NCBI GenBank assembly: GCA_028817435.1
Contig: JAPPPQ010000059.1
Coordinates: forward strand, 1-64,000
Source of the DNA: Deltaproteobacteria bacterium
GTDB taxonomy: Bacteria > Myxococcota_A > UBA9160 > UBA6930
Reading direction: 5' to 3'
DNA: 64,000 nt
Shown here: positions 8,592 to 15,854 of the stretch, one piece after another
Layout: each line of letters opens with the position of its first letter
How positions within the stretch are numbered: the stretch's first letter is position 1
The notes under the pieces: generated by a model
Database searches by the model: none
The model's input: the letters and a program-made list of their open reading frames with translations, nothing else
What the model was told of the DNA's origin: nothing
Translations under genes and position numbers: made by a program

Positions 8592-9338
8592 TCAGTCTCC
8601 GCGCGGCTTGGCGCGCCCGGCGAGTGCGATGGAGTCGCGCTGCTCGCGCAGCATGGCGTCTGCCATGGAGTTTTCCGCGCCGAAGTTCAGCAGGGCCTTG
8701 GCGGCGGCGACGGCCTCGGGCGGGTGCGCGGCCATGCGCCCGGCCAGTGCGCGCGCCTCGTCCAGCAGCGCATCTCCGGGCACGGCGCGGTTCACCAGCC
8801 CCATTTGCGCGGCCTCCCGCGCGCCGATTTTGCGGGCAGAGAGCACCAATTCGAGAGCGCGGGCGCGGCCCACCAAACGCGGCAGCAGATGGCTGCTGCC
8901 CAGGCCGGGCAAAATGCCCAGCGCCACGAAGGCAAAGCGCAGCTCTGCGCTCTCGGCGGCCAGGCGGATATCGCAGGGCAGCGCCATGGTCACGCCGACG
9001 CCGACGGCGTGGCCGTTGATCGCCGCGATCAGCGGCTTCGGGTAATCCAGCATTTCGAGGGGCAGCTTGCGCAGGAAGTCCTCTTCGCCCAGGCGCGGCC
9101 CTTGCCCTGCGCGCTGCCCCGCCCGGTGCGCGCGCAGGTGCTCCAGATCCACACCGGCGCAAAATGCGCGCCCCGCCCCCGTCAAAATTACCGCGCGCAC
9201 CGCGGCATCGTTGCGCCAGGCGCGCAGCGCGGCGGTCACTTCTTCGCCCATCTCGGTGGTGTAGGCGTTCAGCTTTTCGGGGCGGTTCAGCGTGAGGACG
9301 GCAATGCCGCCGCCCACTTCGCTCTTGGTCTGGCTCAT
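8592..9338 (-). CDS. Enoyl-CoA hydratase/isomerase (crotonase) 2
   Basis: Crotonase-fold protein of 248 aa acting on acyl-CoA, most probably hydrating or isomerising an enoyl-CoA in beta-oxidation. Fold markers are RPEKLNAY near the N-terminus, the oxyanion-hole segments AGRAFCAGVDL and NGHAVGVGVTMAL, and LGILPGLGSSHLLPRLVG around the catalytic loop. The ATG at 9338 overlaps the stop of the preceding crotonase gene by 4 bp (ATGA), showing coupling. It is the last gene of the operon that starts with the HMG-CoA-synthase-like gene; 110 bp separate it from sulfite reductase. Exact substrate unknown. Confidence 0.9.
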   Translation of the reverse strand: MSQTKSEVGGGIAVLTLNRPEKLNAYTTEMGEEVTAALRAWRNDAAVRAVILTGAGRAFCAGVDLEHLRAHRAGQRAGQGPRLGEEDFLRKLPLEMLDYPKPLIAAINGHAVGVGVTMALPCDIRLAAESAELRFAFVALGILPGLGSSHLLPRLVGRARALELVLSARKIGAREAAQMGLVNRAVPGDALLDEARALAGRMAAHPPEAVAAAKALLNFGAENSMADAMLREQRDSIALAGRAKPRGD

Positions 9339-10150
9339 GCGCCGCCTGCATCTGCATCCGGCGGGGGCGTCCACTGCGCCGGGCGCTTTTCGAAGAATGC
9401 CTGCGGCCCCTCGCGCTGATCGGGATGGTCGGCGTGGGCCAGCAATTCTGCGTGTGCAGAGTCGAGGCCGGCTTCCAGTCCGCCGTCGAGGCTCTGCCAA
9501 ATGGCGCGCTTGCTGCGCATCAGCGCAGTGGGAGAGTGGCGCGCGATAAGCGCGGCCAGCGCCAGTGCGCGCTGCTGCAATTGCTGCGGCGGCAGCACCT
9601 CGCCCACCAGGCCAATGCGCAGCGCCTCTTGCGCGCTCATGCGCTCCGCGCCGCCGAGCAGCGCGAGGCGGAACACCGCTTCCAGCGGAATGCGCCGCGC
9701 CAGCCCGGCGGGTTCCAGAGCCGAGACCATGCCGAGCGCCACATGGGTGTCGAAGAAAGTGGCCGTCTCCGAAGCGATGACCAGCTCGCTGTCCGCCACA
9801 AAGTGCAGTCCGCCGCCCACGCAAGCGCCGTTCACCGCGGTAATGACCGGCTTCCAGCAGCGGTTCTGCAGCGCGGTGATGCGCCCGAAGGGCGCTTCGC
9901 GGCGCGGCAGTTTGGCGAGTTGCTGGCTGTCTCCCGCTGCGGTTGCGCGGACATCGAAGCCGGTGCAAAAAGCCTTGCTGCCCGCGCCCGTCACAATGGC
10001 GCAGCGGATCTCCGGATCCCGCGCAATCTCGCCCCAGCGCCGCCGCAGTTCCAGGCACATCTCCAGGTCGAAGGCGTTGCGCGCCTCGGGATTGTCGAGG
10101 GTGAGCGTCGCAATCTGCGCGCGCTTTTGGAAGTGCACCTGTCCCGGCAA
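9335..10150 (-). CDS. Enoyl-CoA hydratase/isomerase (crotonase) 1
   Basis: A 271-aa crotonase-family protein, clearly a distant paralogue of its neighbour. It has NPEARNAFD, the oxyanion-hole parts SKAFCTGFDV and NGACVGGGLHFVAD, and VALGMVSALEPAGL in the catalytic region. The last segment lacks the usual acidic residues of classical hydratases, so it may be a specialised hydratase, isomerase or hydrolase. The start is TTG at 10150, two bases after the thiolase stop, with GGGAGG upstream. It probably works with the thiolase and the following crotonase on a side-chain or ring-derived acyl-CoA. Confidence 0.87.
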   Translation of the reverse strand: MPGQVHFQKRAQIATLTLDNPEARNAFDLEMCLELRRRWGEIARDPEIRCAIVTGAGSKAFCTGFDVRATAAGDSQQLAKLPRREAPFGRITALQNRCWKPVITAVNGACVGGGLHFVADSELVIASETATFFDTHVALGMVSALEPAGLARRIPLEAVFRLALLGGAERMSAQEALRIGLVGEVLPPQQLQQRALALAALIARHSPTALMRSKRAIWQSLDGGLEAGLDSAHAELLAHADHPDQREGPQAFFEKRPAQWTPPPDADAGGA

Positions 10151-10152
10151 AA

Positions 10153-11310
10153 TCAGCGCCTCCCCAAAATGGCAATGCCGCAGGCCGTCGGGTGGCCGCC
10201 GATGTTGTGAGAGAGCGCGAACTCTGCCGCCGGCACCTGCCGCGCCCCGGCGCGGCCCTGCAGCTGCAGCACATTCTCGTAGATCATGCGCACCCCCGTC
10301 GCGCCAGTGGGGTGGCCGAAGGCTTTGAGGCCGCCGTCGGTGTTCACCGGCAAATCGCCTTTGAGTTCGAAGCTGCCGGCCGCAATGTGCTCCTTCGCCG
10401 CGCCCTTTTCAATAAAGCCCAGATCTTCGTAGCTCAGCAACTCGGTGAGGGTGAAGCAATCGTGCAGTTGCGCTACATCAATCTGCCGCATCGGATCGGA
10501 AATACCCGCCTGCTCGTAGACTTCCTTGGCCGCCCAGCCGGTGGGCTTCCACGAGAGGAAGTCGTTGCCCGGATCTTTCTGCGGATTCGGCCCGGCAATT
10601 ACCACCGCGCCCTTCAGCAGCACGAAATCGTCGCGGAACTGCGGCGCGAGATCGCTGCGCGTGAGAATCGCCGCCGCCGCGCCGTCGGTCTGCGCCGCGC
10701 AGTCGTAAAGGCCGAAGGGCCAGGAGATCATGCGCGCGTTCAGCGCGTCGGCAATGCTGATTTCGCGCTTCAGGAACGAGTTGGGCGCAAGCGTGCCGTT
10801 GTGGTGATTCTTGACGGCAATCTTCGCCAGATCTTCCCGCCCCGCGCCGAACTTCTCGAAGTAGGTGCTGGCGCAGAGCGCAAACCAGCCCGCCGGCGTC
10901 TGCGGCAGGTCGCGCACGCGGTCCATCATTACCGAAGGCCCGGCGACGCCGCGATCCTTGGGCTTGTCGTAGCCCACCACCAGAACCGTATCGTGCAATC
11001 CGGCGGCGATGGAAAGAGCGGCGCAGCGGAAGGCGTCGGTGCCCGTTGCGCAGTAGTTCGACACCATTGTCACCGGCTTGCCGAAGAGCTTGAGCGCATC
11101 GCTGCACTCGTGCGGCCCCTTGTTCGAGTAAATGGAGCCGGTGAAGACCGCATCCACCTGCCGCTGCGGGCTCTCAATGCCCGCGTCGGCATATGCCTCG
11201 TAGGCGGCGTCCACAATCATGTCCGCGGCGCTCTGCCCCCAGTTTTCGCCGAAGCGGCAGCAGCCCACGCCCACCACCGCCACCTTGTCGCGCAGCGCGT
11301 CCTTCTTCAT
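10153..11310 (-). CDS. Thiolase, SCP-x/lipid-transfer type
   Basis: Thiolase-family protein of 385 aa expected to cleave 3-ketoacyl-CoA or condense acyl units. The nucleophile Cys is in SNYCATGTDAF, and the second-half motifs are HDCFT, GGLKAFGHPTGATG and HNIGGHPTA. It resembles the SCP2-thiolase branch linked with DUF35 partners in sterol and fatty-acid breakdown. ATG 11310 is preferred to the in-frame GTG at 11328 because AAGGAGG lies eight bases before it. The upstream gene carries a DUF35 zinc-ribbon/OB domain; complexes of thiolase, HMG-CoA-synthase-like protein and DUF35 are known in archaea, so the two products may form a complex. Confidence 0.9.
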   Translation of the reverse strand: MKKDALRDKVAVVGVGCCRFGENWGQSAADMIVDAAYEAYADAGIESPQRQVDAVFTGSIYSNKGPHECSDALKLFGKPVTMVSNYCATGTDAFRCAALSIAAGLHDTVLVVGYDKPKDRGVAGPSVMMDRVRDLPQTPAGWFALCASTYFEKFGAGREDLAKIAVKNHHNGTLAPNSFLKREISIADALNARMISWPFGLYDCAAQTDGAAAAILTRSDLAPQFRDDFVLLKGAVVIAGPNPQKDPGNDFLSWKPTGWAAKEVYEQAGISDPMRQIDVAQLHDCFTLTELLSYEDLGFIEKGAAKEHIAAGSFELKGDLPVNTDGGLKAFGHPTGATGVRMIYENVLQLQGRAGARQVPAAEFALSHNIGGHPTACGIAILGRR

Positions 11311-11324
11311 TCGCCTTTCCTCCT

Positions 11325-12827
11325 TCACTCCCCGGCGGGCGCAGCCTTCCAGTAATAGTTTGGGCGGCCGCCCACCCGGTGCATGCAGCGGAAGTGGAAA
11401 TCCAGCGGCAGGCCGCTGCGCAAATCTTCCGCCGCCAGGTTGACGAGTTGCATATGCACCCGCGCGCCCTCAATGTCCACCACGCCCACAGCGGTGGGCG
11501 GCTCCGGTGTGGGATAGAAGTAATCCAGGGTCCAGGTGACGAGCCTGCCGGTGCGGTCGGAGATGCGCCGCAGTTCGAAGTCGTCTTTGGCAAAGCAGCT
11601 TTCGCAGACGCGCTGCGGCGGAAACTGCAGCGCGCCGCAGGCGCGGCACTTTTGCGCCTTGAAGCCGATGTCGCTGTCGCGCTCCCGGAAGTGCACGGTG
11701 GCGGAGAGTCCCGGCGAAGCGCCCGCCTCGTATTCGGGAATCTCCAGCTCGCGCGCGCGGCGGTAGCGCTGGTAATCCGCCGCGCGCCGCCGCTCCAGGT
11801 GCCAATCCACGCCGCGCCGCGCCTCCAGCTTGGCGGCCAGCTCTGTTACCTCAAAGCCCATGGCGCAGCCGCCGTCTCCATAACCGGCGAGCAGAATGCG
11901 CTCTCCCGGCGCGGCCCGCTCCAGCGCCGATACCAACAGCAGCGGCGCAAATGCCGCGCCCGCATTGCCGAGCCTGCCGAACAACGGATCTACCAGCGAC
12001 TCTGCCGCCGCGCCGAGCTTGCGCGCCGCCTGCGCATGACTGCGCGCATCCGGCGCAGCCAGCGCCACCCGCAACGCCGCATCGCTTTGCGCGGGATCAA
12101 ACCCGCCCGCATCGCCCTGTGCGGGATCGGCACCGCCCGCCACCCCCTGCGCAGAGCCTGCGCGCACTTGCGCTCCTTGCCCCGCGCCGAGCTTTTGCAG
12201 CAGGCCGCGCACCGCCTCGGCAATGCCGGGGGCCGTGCCCTCCTGCAGCACAAAGCGCTCCTCCCATGCGTGCACGAAGCGCTCGCCGCCGCCGCGCCAC
12301 ACATTCACAATCTCGTCGGCAAAAGCGTAATGCCCGCGCAGCTCTGCCACGGTGTTTTCGCCGCCCACCAGCAGCGCGGCCGCGCCATCGCCGAAGTTGC
12401 GCTCCAGCGCCGAGCCCGGCGCGCCCAGCCTGCAATCGCTCGCCACCACCAGCACGCGCCGCGCCGTGCCCGCCGCCACCGCATCCAGCGCCGCGCGCAG
12501 CGCATCGCAGCCCGCGCGCAGCGTCCCCGACACATCCAGCGTGCGCACATCGCGCCGCAAATCCAGCGCCGCGGCAATCAGCGCCGCCGACTGCTTCTCC
12601 TGATAGGGGTGCGTGGTGCTGGCGAAAAAGAGCCCATCCAGCGATTCGCGGTCGAAGCCGCGCAGGCAGTTCCCCCCCGCCGCCACCGCCATCGTCACGC
12701 AGTCCTCATCGTGCCAGGCCACCGCCCGCTCCGGCCCGCCCTCGCGCCGCGCCCCCCCCGCCAGCGCCGCCAGCCCAACCCGCGCCCGCGGCACATAAGC
12801 CCCATAAGACACAATCCCCACCGCCAT
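11325..12827 (-). CDS. HMG-CoA-synthase-like protein fused to DUF35 zinc-ribbon/OB domain
   Basis: A 500-aa fusion. The N-terminal 350 residues have the thiolase-superfamily fold of HMG-CoA synthases and KAS III (AVGIVSYGAYVPR; FGDGAAALLVG). The C-terminal part is a DUF35 acyl-CoA-binding module with a zinc ribbon at C394, C397, C408, C411 and an OB fold. Where HMG-CoA synthases carry the nucleophilic Cys, the sequence is SGTLRAGCDAL, putting Leu at that position and a Cys (C107) four residues on. Bacterial relatives commonly show a similar LRAG motif, so the domain may be scaffold-like. A low-complexity insert near 240-265 contains a duplicated 10-residue unit. ATG 12827 has GGGAGG upstream; the longer frame to 12992 enters the AT-rich intergenic region. 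First gene of a four-gene operon. Confidence 0.88.
   Translation of the reverse strand: MAVGIVSYGAYVPRARVGLAALAGGARREGGPERAVAWHDEDCVTMAVAAGGNCLRGFDRESLDGLFFASTTHPYQEKQSAALIAAALDLRRDVRTLDVSGTLRAGCDALRAALDAVAAGTARRVLVVASDCRLGAPGSALERNFGDGAAALLVGGENTVAELRGHYAFADEIVNVWRGGGERFVHAWEERFVLQEGTAPGIAEAVRGLLQKLGAGQGAQVRAGSAQGVAGGADPAQGDAGGFDPAQSDAALRVALAAPDARSHAQAARKLGAAAESLVDPLFGRLGNAGAAFAPLLLVSALERAAPGERILLAGYGDGGCAMGFEVTELAAKLEARRGVDWHLERRRAADYQRYRRARELEIPEYEAGASPGLSATVHFRERDSDIGFKAQKCRACGALQFPPQRVCESCFAKDDFELRRISDRTGRLVTWTLDYFYPTPEPPTAVGVVDIEGARVHMQLVNLAAEDLRSGLPLDFHFRCMHRVGGRPNYYWKAAPAGE
12078..12137 (-). repeat. Two tandem 30-bp units inside the HMG-CoA-synthase-like gene
   Basis: Bases 12078-12107 and 12108-12137 are direct repeats, identical at 23 of 30 positions by my count. 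They encode GGADPAQGDA followed by GGFDPAQSDA, in a surface-loop-like, low-complexity insertion. The reading frame is preserved. A small in-frame expansion with no obvious functional meaning. Confidence 0.8.
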
Positions 12828-12866
12828 TCGCCGCCTCCCTGCCTTTCCCGCCGCCCGCCGGGGCAA

Positions 12867-12889
12867 TTTCGAGACGCATCGTATCGAAA
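12867..12889. promoter_or_regulatory. Palindromic operator, TetR-type, upstream of HMGCS-like operon
   Basis: Arms TTTCGAGACG (12867-12876) and CGTATCGAAA (12880-12889) are separated by CAT. They form a palindrome with one mismatched pair, 40 bp before the start of the HMG-CoA-synthase-like gene. A very similar site occurs at 19087-19109. Length and symmetry fit TetR-family regulators, but no TetR gene is in the window. The regulator class is inference. Confidence 0.65.
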
Positions 12890-12933
12890 CCCGCCCCGGG
12901 GTGTCAAGCCGCCGAAGTGGCCTGAATCGACTG

Positions 12934-12965
12934 AATTTAGACTGATTTAGCCAGAGGTCTAAATT
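12934..12965. repeat. 9-bp perfect inverted repeat at the left edge of the AT-rich island
   Basis: AATTTAGAC (12934-12942) and GTCTAAATT (12957-12965) are exact reverse complements with a 14-base spacer. The octamer ATTTAGCC occurs twice nearby (12945-12952 and 12963-12970). This is the point where composition changes from GC-rich to AT-rich in the 296-bp gap between the HMGCS-like gene and the island. It could be an operator, a hairpin or a trace of insertion. The rest of the gap holds the TetR-type palindrome and the island promoter. Confidence 0.5.
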
Positions 12966-13068
12966 TAGCCCAGTGTCTAAGTAATTCCGCAAAGCACTCG
13001 GTCATTTCCAAAAAATTGTTTGACCTAGTAAAACACTGAAACTCATTCCAAAATGTCGGCTGGTAGGG

Positions 13069-13096
13069 TTGACGCCATAGGTAAGTAGGTCATAAT
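13069..13096 (+). promoter_or_regulatory. Sigma-70-like promoter of the defence island
   Basis: TTGACG at 13069-13074 and CATAAT at 13091-13096 are separated by 16 bases, 28 bp before the first island ATG. Both boxes are one base from consensus. A G-rich ribosome-binding region (GGAGGGGGGG) follows at 13105-13114. It is the only clear promoter before the four closely packed genes. Confidence 0.6.
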
Positions 13097-13123
13097 CGCA
13101 ACACGGAGGGGGGGCAGACTGCA

Positions 13124-13537
13124 ATGGCGCAAACGGTGAAACACCTGGAGATGATACAGGGCGTGATCAACCGGATGGCCGCCAATTCCTTTGATTTGAA
13201 GCGATGGAGTGTCTTGCTTGCCTCTGCGTTCATTGCAATCTCATGGCGACCCGAGGCTATGTCCCGTGTGGCGCTATTGGCACCGCTTTCGGTGTTGATC
13301 TTTTGGTGCTTGGACAGTTACTATCTGCGACAAGAGAGGATGTATAGAAAGCTTTACGACAAAGTAAGAGTGCAGGAGCACACAGACTATTCAATGGATA
13401 CACGCGAGTTCATACAAGGGACAACTATAAGTAGCGCATTCTTTTCAGTGACTCTGGGATTGTTTTATATAGGCCTGATAGGCACTATAACGGCGGGAAT
13501 CATTCTGCTAAACTTCCTCTCGAAAGGGGCGAACTGA
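13124..13537 (+). CDS. Small membrane protein paired with TIR gene
   Basis: A 137-aa protein with an amphipathic N-terminal helix (HLEMIQGVINRMAANSF), a probable membrane hairpin at about residues 29-42 and 48-66, a charged helical stretch (RQERMYRKLYDKVR, 69-82) and a strongly hydrophobic segment at about 104-132. No enzymatic motif is visible. I recall similar small proteins beside TIR-like (DUF1863/ThsB-type) genes, but know no characterised function. The stop overlaps the TIR start by one base (TGATG), indicating coupled translation. By analogy with other defence systems it could be a membrane effector, or a partner, of the TIR protein; this is inference. Confidence 0.8.
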   Translation: MAQTVKHLEMIQGVINRMAANSFDLKRWSVLLASAFIAISWRPEAMSRVALLAPLSVLIFWCLDSYYLRQERMYRKLYDKVRVQEHTDYSMDTREFIQGTTISSAFFSVTLGLFYIGLIGTITAGIILLNFLSKGAN

Positions 13538-14025
13538 TGAGAAGGGTTTTCTTTAGCTTTGATTGGGATGACGCTTGGAAGGTCAACCAAGTGAGACACA
13601 GTTGGTTGACGACCGGTGTGGAGGCTGTGGGCTTCATAGACGCCGCTGACATAGAGCAAGTGAAGAGGGCTAGCCATCAGGCAATCCAGAATTGGATCGA
13701 TATGCAAATGAAAAGCACTTCCGTTACCGCTGTTCTGATAGGAGAGAACACACACAGGAGCCGATGGGTTAAGTACGAAATCAAAAAGAGCATTGATAAG
13801 AGGAACGGAATTTTGGAGATATACATTCATAACGTCAAAGACCGATTTGGCCGAACCTCATTCAAAGGGAAGTCGCCATTCGAAGAGCCTCCGTTCAATT
13901 GGAGGGCATCGCATCAGGGCGAGCTTGCCTATCCTTGTTGTTGCTGCTACGATTGGGTGAGTGGCGAAAGCCATCAGAATGTTGGAGACTGGATAGAAAG
14001 GGCCGCGCAGCAAGCCGGGAGGTAG
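13537..14025 (+). CDS. TIR-domain protein, ThsB/DUF1863-like
   Basis: A 162-aa single-domain TIR-like protein. It has the opening strand RRVFFSFDWDD, a central strand TAVLIGENT, and the motif SRWVKYEI where E81 matches the catalytic glutamate of NAD-processing TIR enzymes, followed by YDWV near the C-terminus. ThsB proteins of Thoeris defence have this layout and make a cyclic-ADP-ribose-type signal after phage infection. There is no ThsA (SIR2/SLOG or macro-domain) neighbour; the partner is the small membrane protein. Oddly, four consecutive cysteines (134-137) precede YDWV. The start ATG overlaps the upstream stop. GGGAGG at its 3' end serves the next gene, so all four genes look like one operon. 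Confidence 0.85.
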   Translation: MRRVFFSFDWDDAWKVNQVRHSWLTTGVEAVGFIDAADIEQVKRASHQAIQNWIDMQMKSTSVTAVLIGENTHRSRWVKYEIKKSIDKRNGILEIYIHNVKDRFGRTSFKGKSPFEEPPFNWRASHQGELAYPCCCCYDWVSGESHQNVGDWIERAAQQAGR

Positions 14026-14031
14026 TCCATA

Positions 14032-15852
14032 GTGAATGAGAGGGTGACAGAGCAGATCGTTCGCTCTCATCTCGACCGATCGGCCGAGGAAGCGGCTGGT
14101 GTGCGGTATTGGGAGCAGACGCCTGACAACGTGCGAATCGGGAAGTTGTTGCGGCGCGCATCCAAGAGCGGTGCGGGCGTGGGCAAGCCGGAATTCATTG
14201 TTTCTTTTGACGACTACCAAGACTTTCTGATTGTCATGGAGTGCAAGGCGAATTTGGCGAAACACAAGAGTGCAGATGGGAAGAGCAAGCCCAAAGACTT
14301 CGCAGTTGATGGCGTTCGGCACTACGCCAAGCATCTCAGCCGAGAATTCAATGTTTTGGCTATCGCAGTTAGCGGCACCAAAAAGAGCAATCTTCGAGTC
14401 AGTCACTTCCTTCGATTCAAGGGTGACTACGAAGATGAGAGCGCCGATAACCTCTTGGGCAGGCGTCTTCGAAAGCTTGGTGATTATACCAATTTTTACC
14501 GAAACCATGACAAGCTACTCAATCAGAACCTCAATGAGTTGCTTCTCTTTACCCAAGAATTGAACGAGAAACTGCATGGCTTGAGAATCAAGGGTTCTGA
14601 TCGGAGTCTGCTCATTAGTGCCATCCTGACTGCTCTTGAAGAAGATGGATTCTTGAATTCGTATCGCAAAATTACCAAGCCCACATTGCTTTTGAAAAAC
14701 ATCAGGAGTGCGATGCTTGAATCGATGGACACATCCGGGATACAAGCTCCGATAATTCAAAGTGTCAAATCCAGCTATAGCTTTATGGATGTTCCGGGAA
14801 AGCTTGGACAAGGGCGAGTTTTGTCTGATTTGGTCGGAGACATTGACGATCGCGTCAATAATTTCAAGAAGACCCATGAATACTATGACTTCTTGGGGCA
14901 ATTTTATATCGAATTTCTGCGCTATTCCAATAGCGACAAGAGTCTCGGCATTGTCTTGACACCTCCACATATCACTGATCTGGCAGCCCGCCTTGCCAAG
15001 GTTGGAGCAAGCGATATCCTTTACGATAATTGTGCAGGGACTGGCGGTTTCTTGATTTCTGGAATGAAGGAAATGATTCGAGATGCCCAAGGAGACGAGC
15101 GAATGATCAAGCAGATCAAAGATAAGGGAATTGTCGGCGTCGAAGATCAGCCCGATATCGCAACATTGCTTTACAGCAATATGTTTATCCATGGAGATGG
15201 AAAGAGCAATGTTTTTCAAGGGGATTGCTTCGATGAAGAATTGAGCAGTCAGATCAAGACCGACTACAAGCCAAGCGTTGGATTTTTGAATCCTCCATTC
15301 AAAGTTGCTGCCAGCGATGCGGAAGAAATGGAATTCGTCCTCAATAACATGGCAACCCTTCGAATCGGAGGGCGGTGTGTCGCGTTGTTGCCCATGCAGT
15401 GCGCTCTTTCCCAAAGGGGAGTAAGGCAGTCGTTGAAGCAAAGAATACTGGACGAGCATACGCTGGAAGCCGTTCTTTCTCTGCCGGATGATATTTTTCA
15501 CAAGAGTAAGGTTGGTGCTGTGACTTGCCTCATGGTATTTACGGCTGGGAAATCTCACCCGAAAGGCAAGAAGACTTGGTTTGGCTACTGCAAGGACGAT
15601 GGATTTGTCAAGCGAAAGCCACAGGGTAGGGTTGACTACTACAACCGATGGCAGGGTATTAGGGATGGCTGGGTGCAAGATTTCCACAACAGGACAGTGC
15701 GCCCAGGGTTCAGTGTGATGAAGGAGGTTTCAGCGCAGGACGAATGGTGCGCTGAGGCTTTTATCGAAACCGACTACGCGAAATTGACAGAGTCTGATTT
15801 CGCAGAGGCGCTGAAGAAATTTACCGCATATAGGTTCCTGTCGGAGGGCTAG
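14032..15852 (+). CDS. BcgI-like restriction-modification protein (nuclease plus N6-adenine methylase)
   Basis: A 606-aa protein. The methylase part carries GIVLTPPHITDLAA (306-319), AdoMet motif I DNCAGTGGF (332-340) and catalytic NPPF (420-423), as in HsdM-type adenine methylases. The N-terminal 110 residues are not HsdM-like: they contain P53-E54 and E70-x-K72 (ECK) in a strand context typical of PD-(D/E)xK nucleases. Length, domain order and the adjacent specificity gene match type IIB systems such as BcgI (A subunit about 640 aa, B about 340 aa), which cut on both sides of a bipartite site. Thus the missing hsdR is explained by built-in nuclease. Start GTG 14032, nine bases after GGGAGG. 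AT-rich codon use contrasts with flanking genes. Confidence 0.85.
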   Translation: MNERVTEQIVRSHLDRSAEEAAGVRYWEQTPDNVRIGKLLRRASKSGAGVGKPEFIVSFDDYQDFLIVMECKANLAKHKSADGKSKPKDFAVDGVRHYAKHLSREFNVLAIAVSGTKKSNLRVSHFLRFKGDYEDESADNLLGRRLRKLGDYTNFYRNHDKLLNQNLNELLLFTQELNEKLHGLRIKGSDRSLLISAILTALEEDGFLNSYRKITKPTLLLKNIRSAMLESMDTSGIQAPIIQSVKSSYSFMDVPGKLGQGRVLSDLVGDIDDRVNNFKKTHEYYDFLGQFYIEFLRYSNSDKSLGIVLTPPHITDLAARLAKVGASDILYDNCAGTGGFLISGMKEMIRDAQGDERMIKQIKDKGIVGVEDQPDIATLLYSNMFIHGDGKSNVFQGDCFDEELSSQIKTDYKPSVGFLNPPFKVAASDAEEMEFVLNNMATLRIGGRCVALLPMQCALSQRGVRQSLKQRILDEHTLEAVLSLPDDIFHKSKVGAVTCLMVFTAGKSHPKGKKTWFGYCKDDGFVKRKPQGRVDYYNRWQGIRDGWVQDFHNRTVRPGFSVMKEVSAQDEWCAEAFIETDYAKLTESDFAEALKKFTAYRFLSEG

Positions 15853-15854
15853 AA

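Noticed and set aside
6175-9045. Plus-strand open frame of 956 aa opposite sulfite reductase
   Set aside because: The minus strand encodes a complete reductase and crotonase; the plus frame is Arg/Ala/Gln-rich without motifs.
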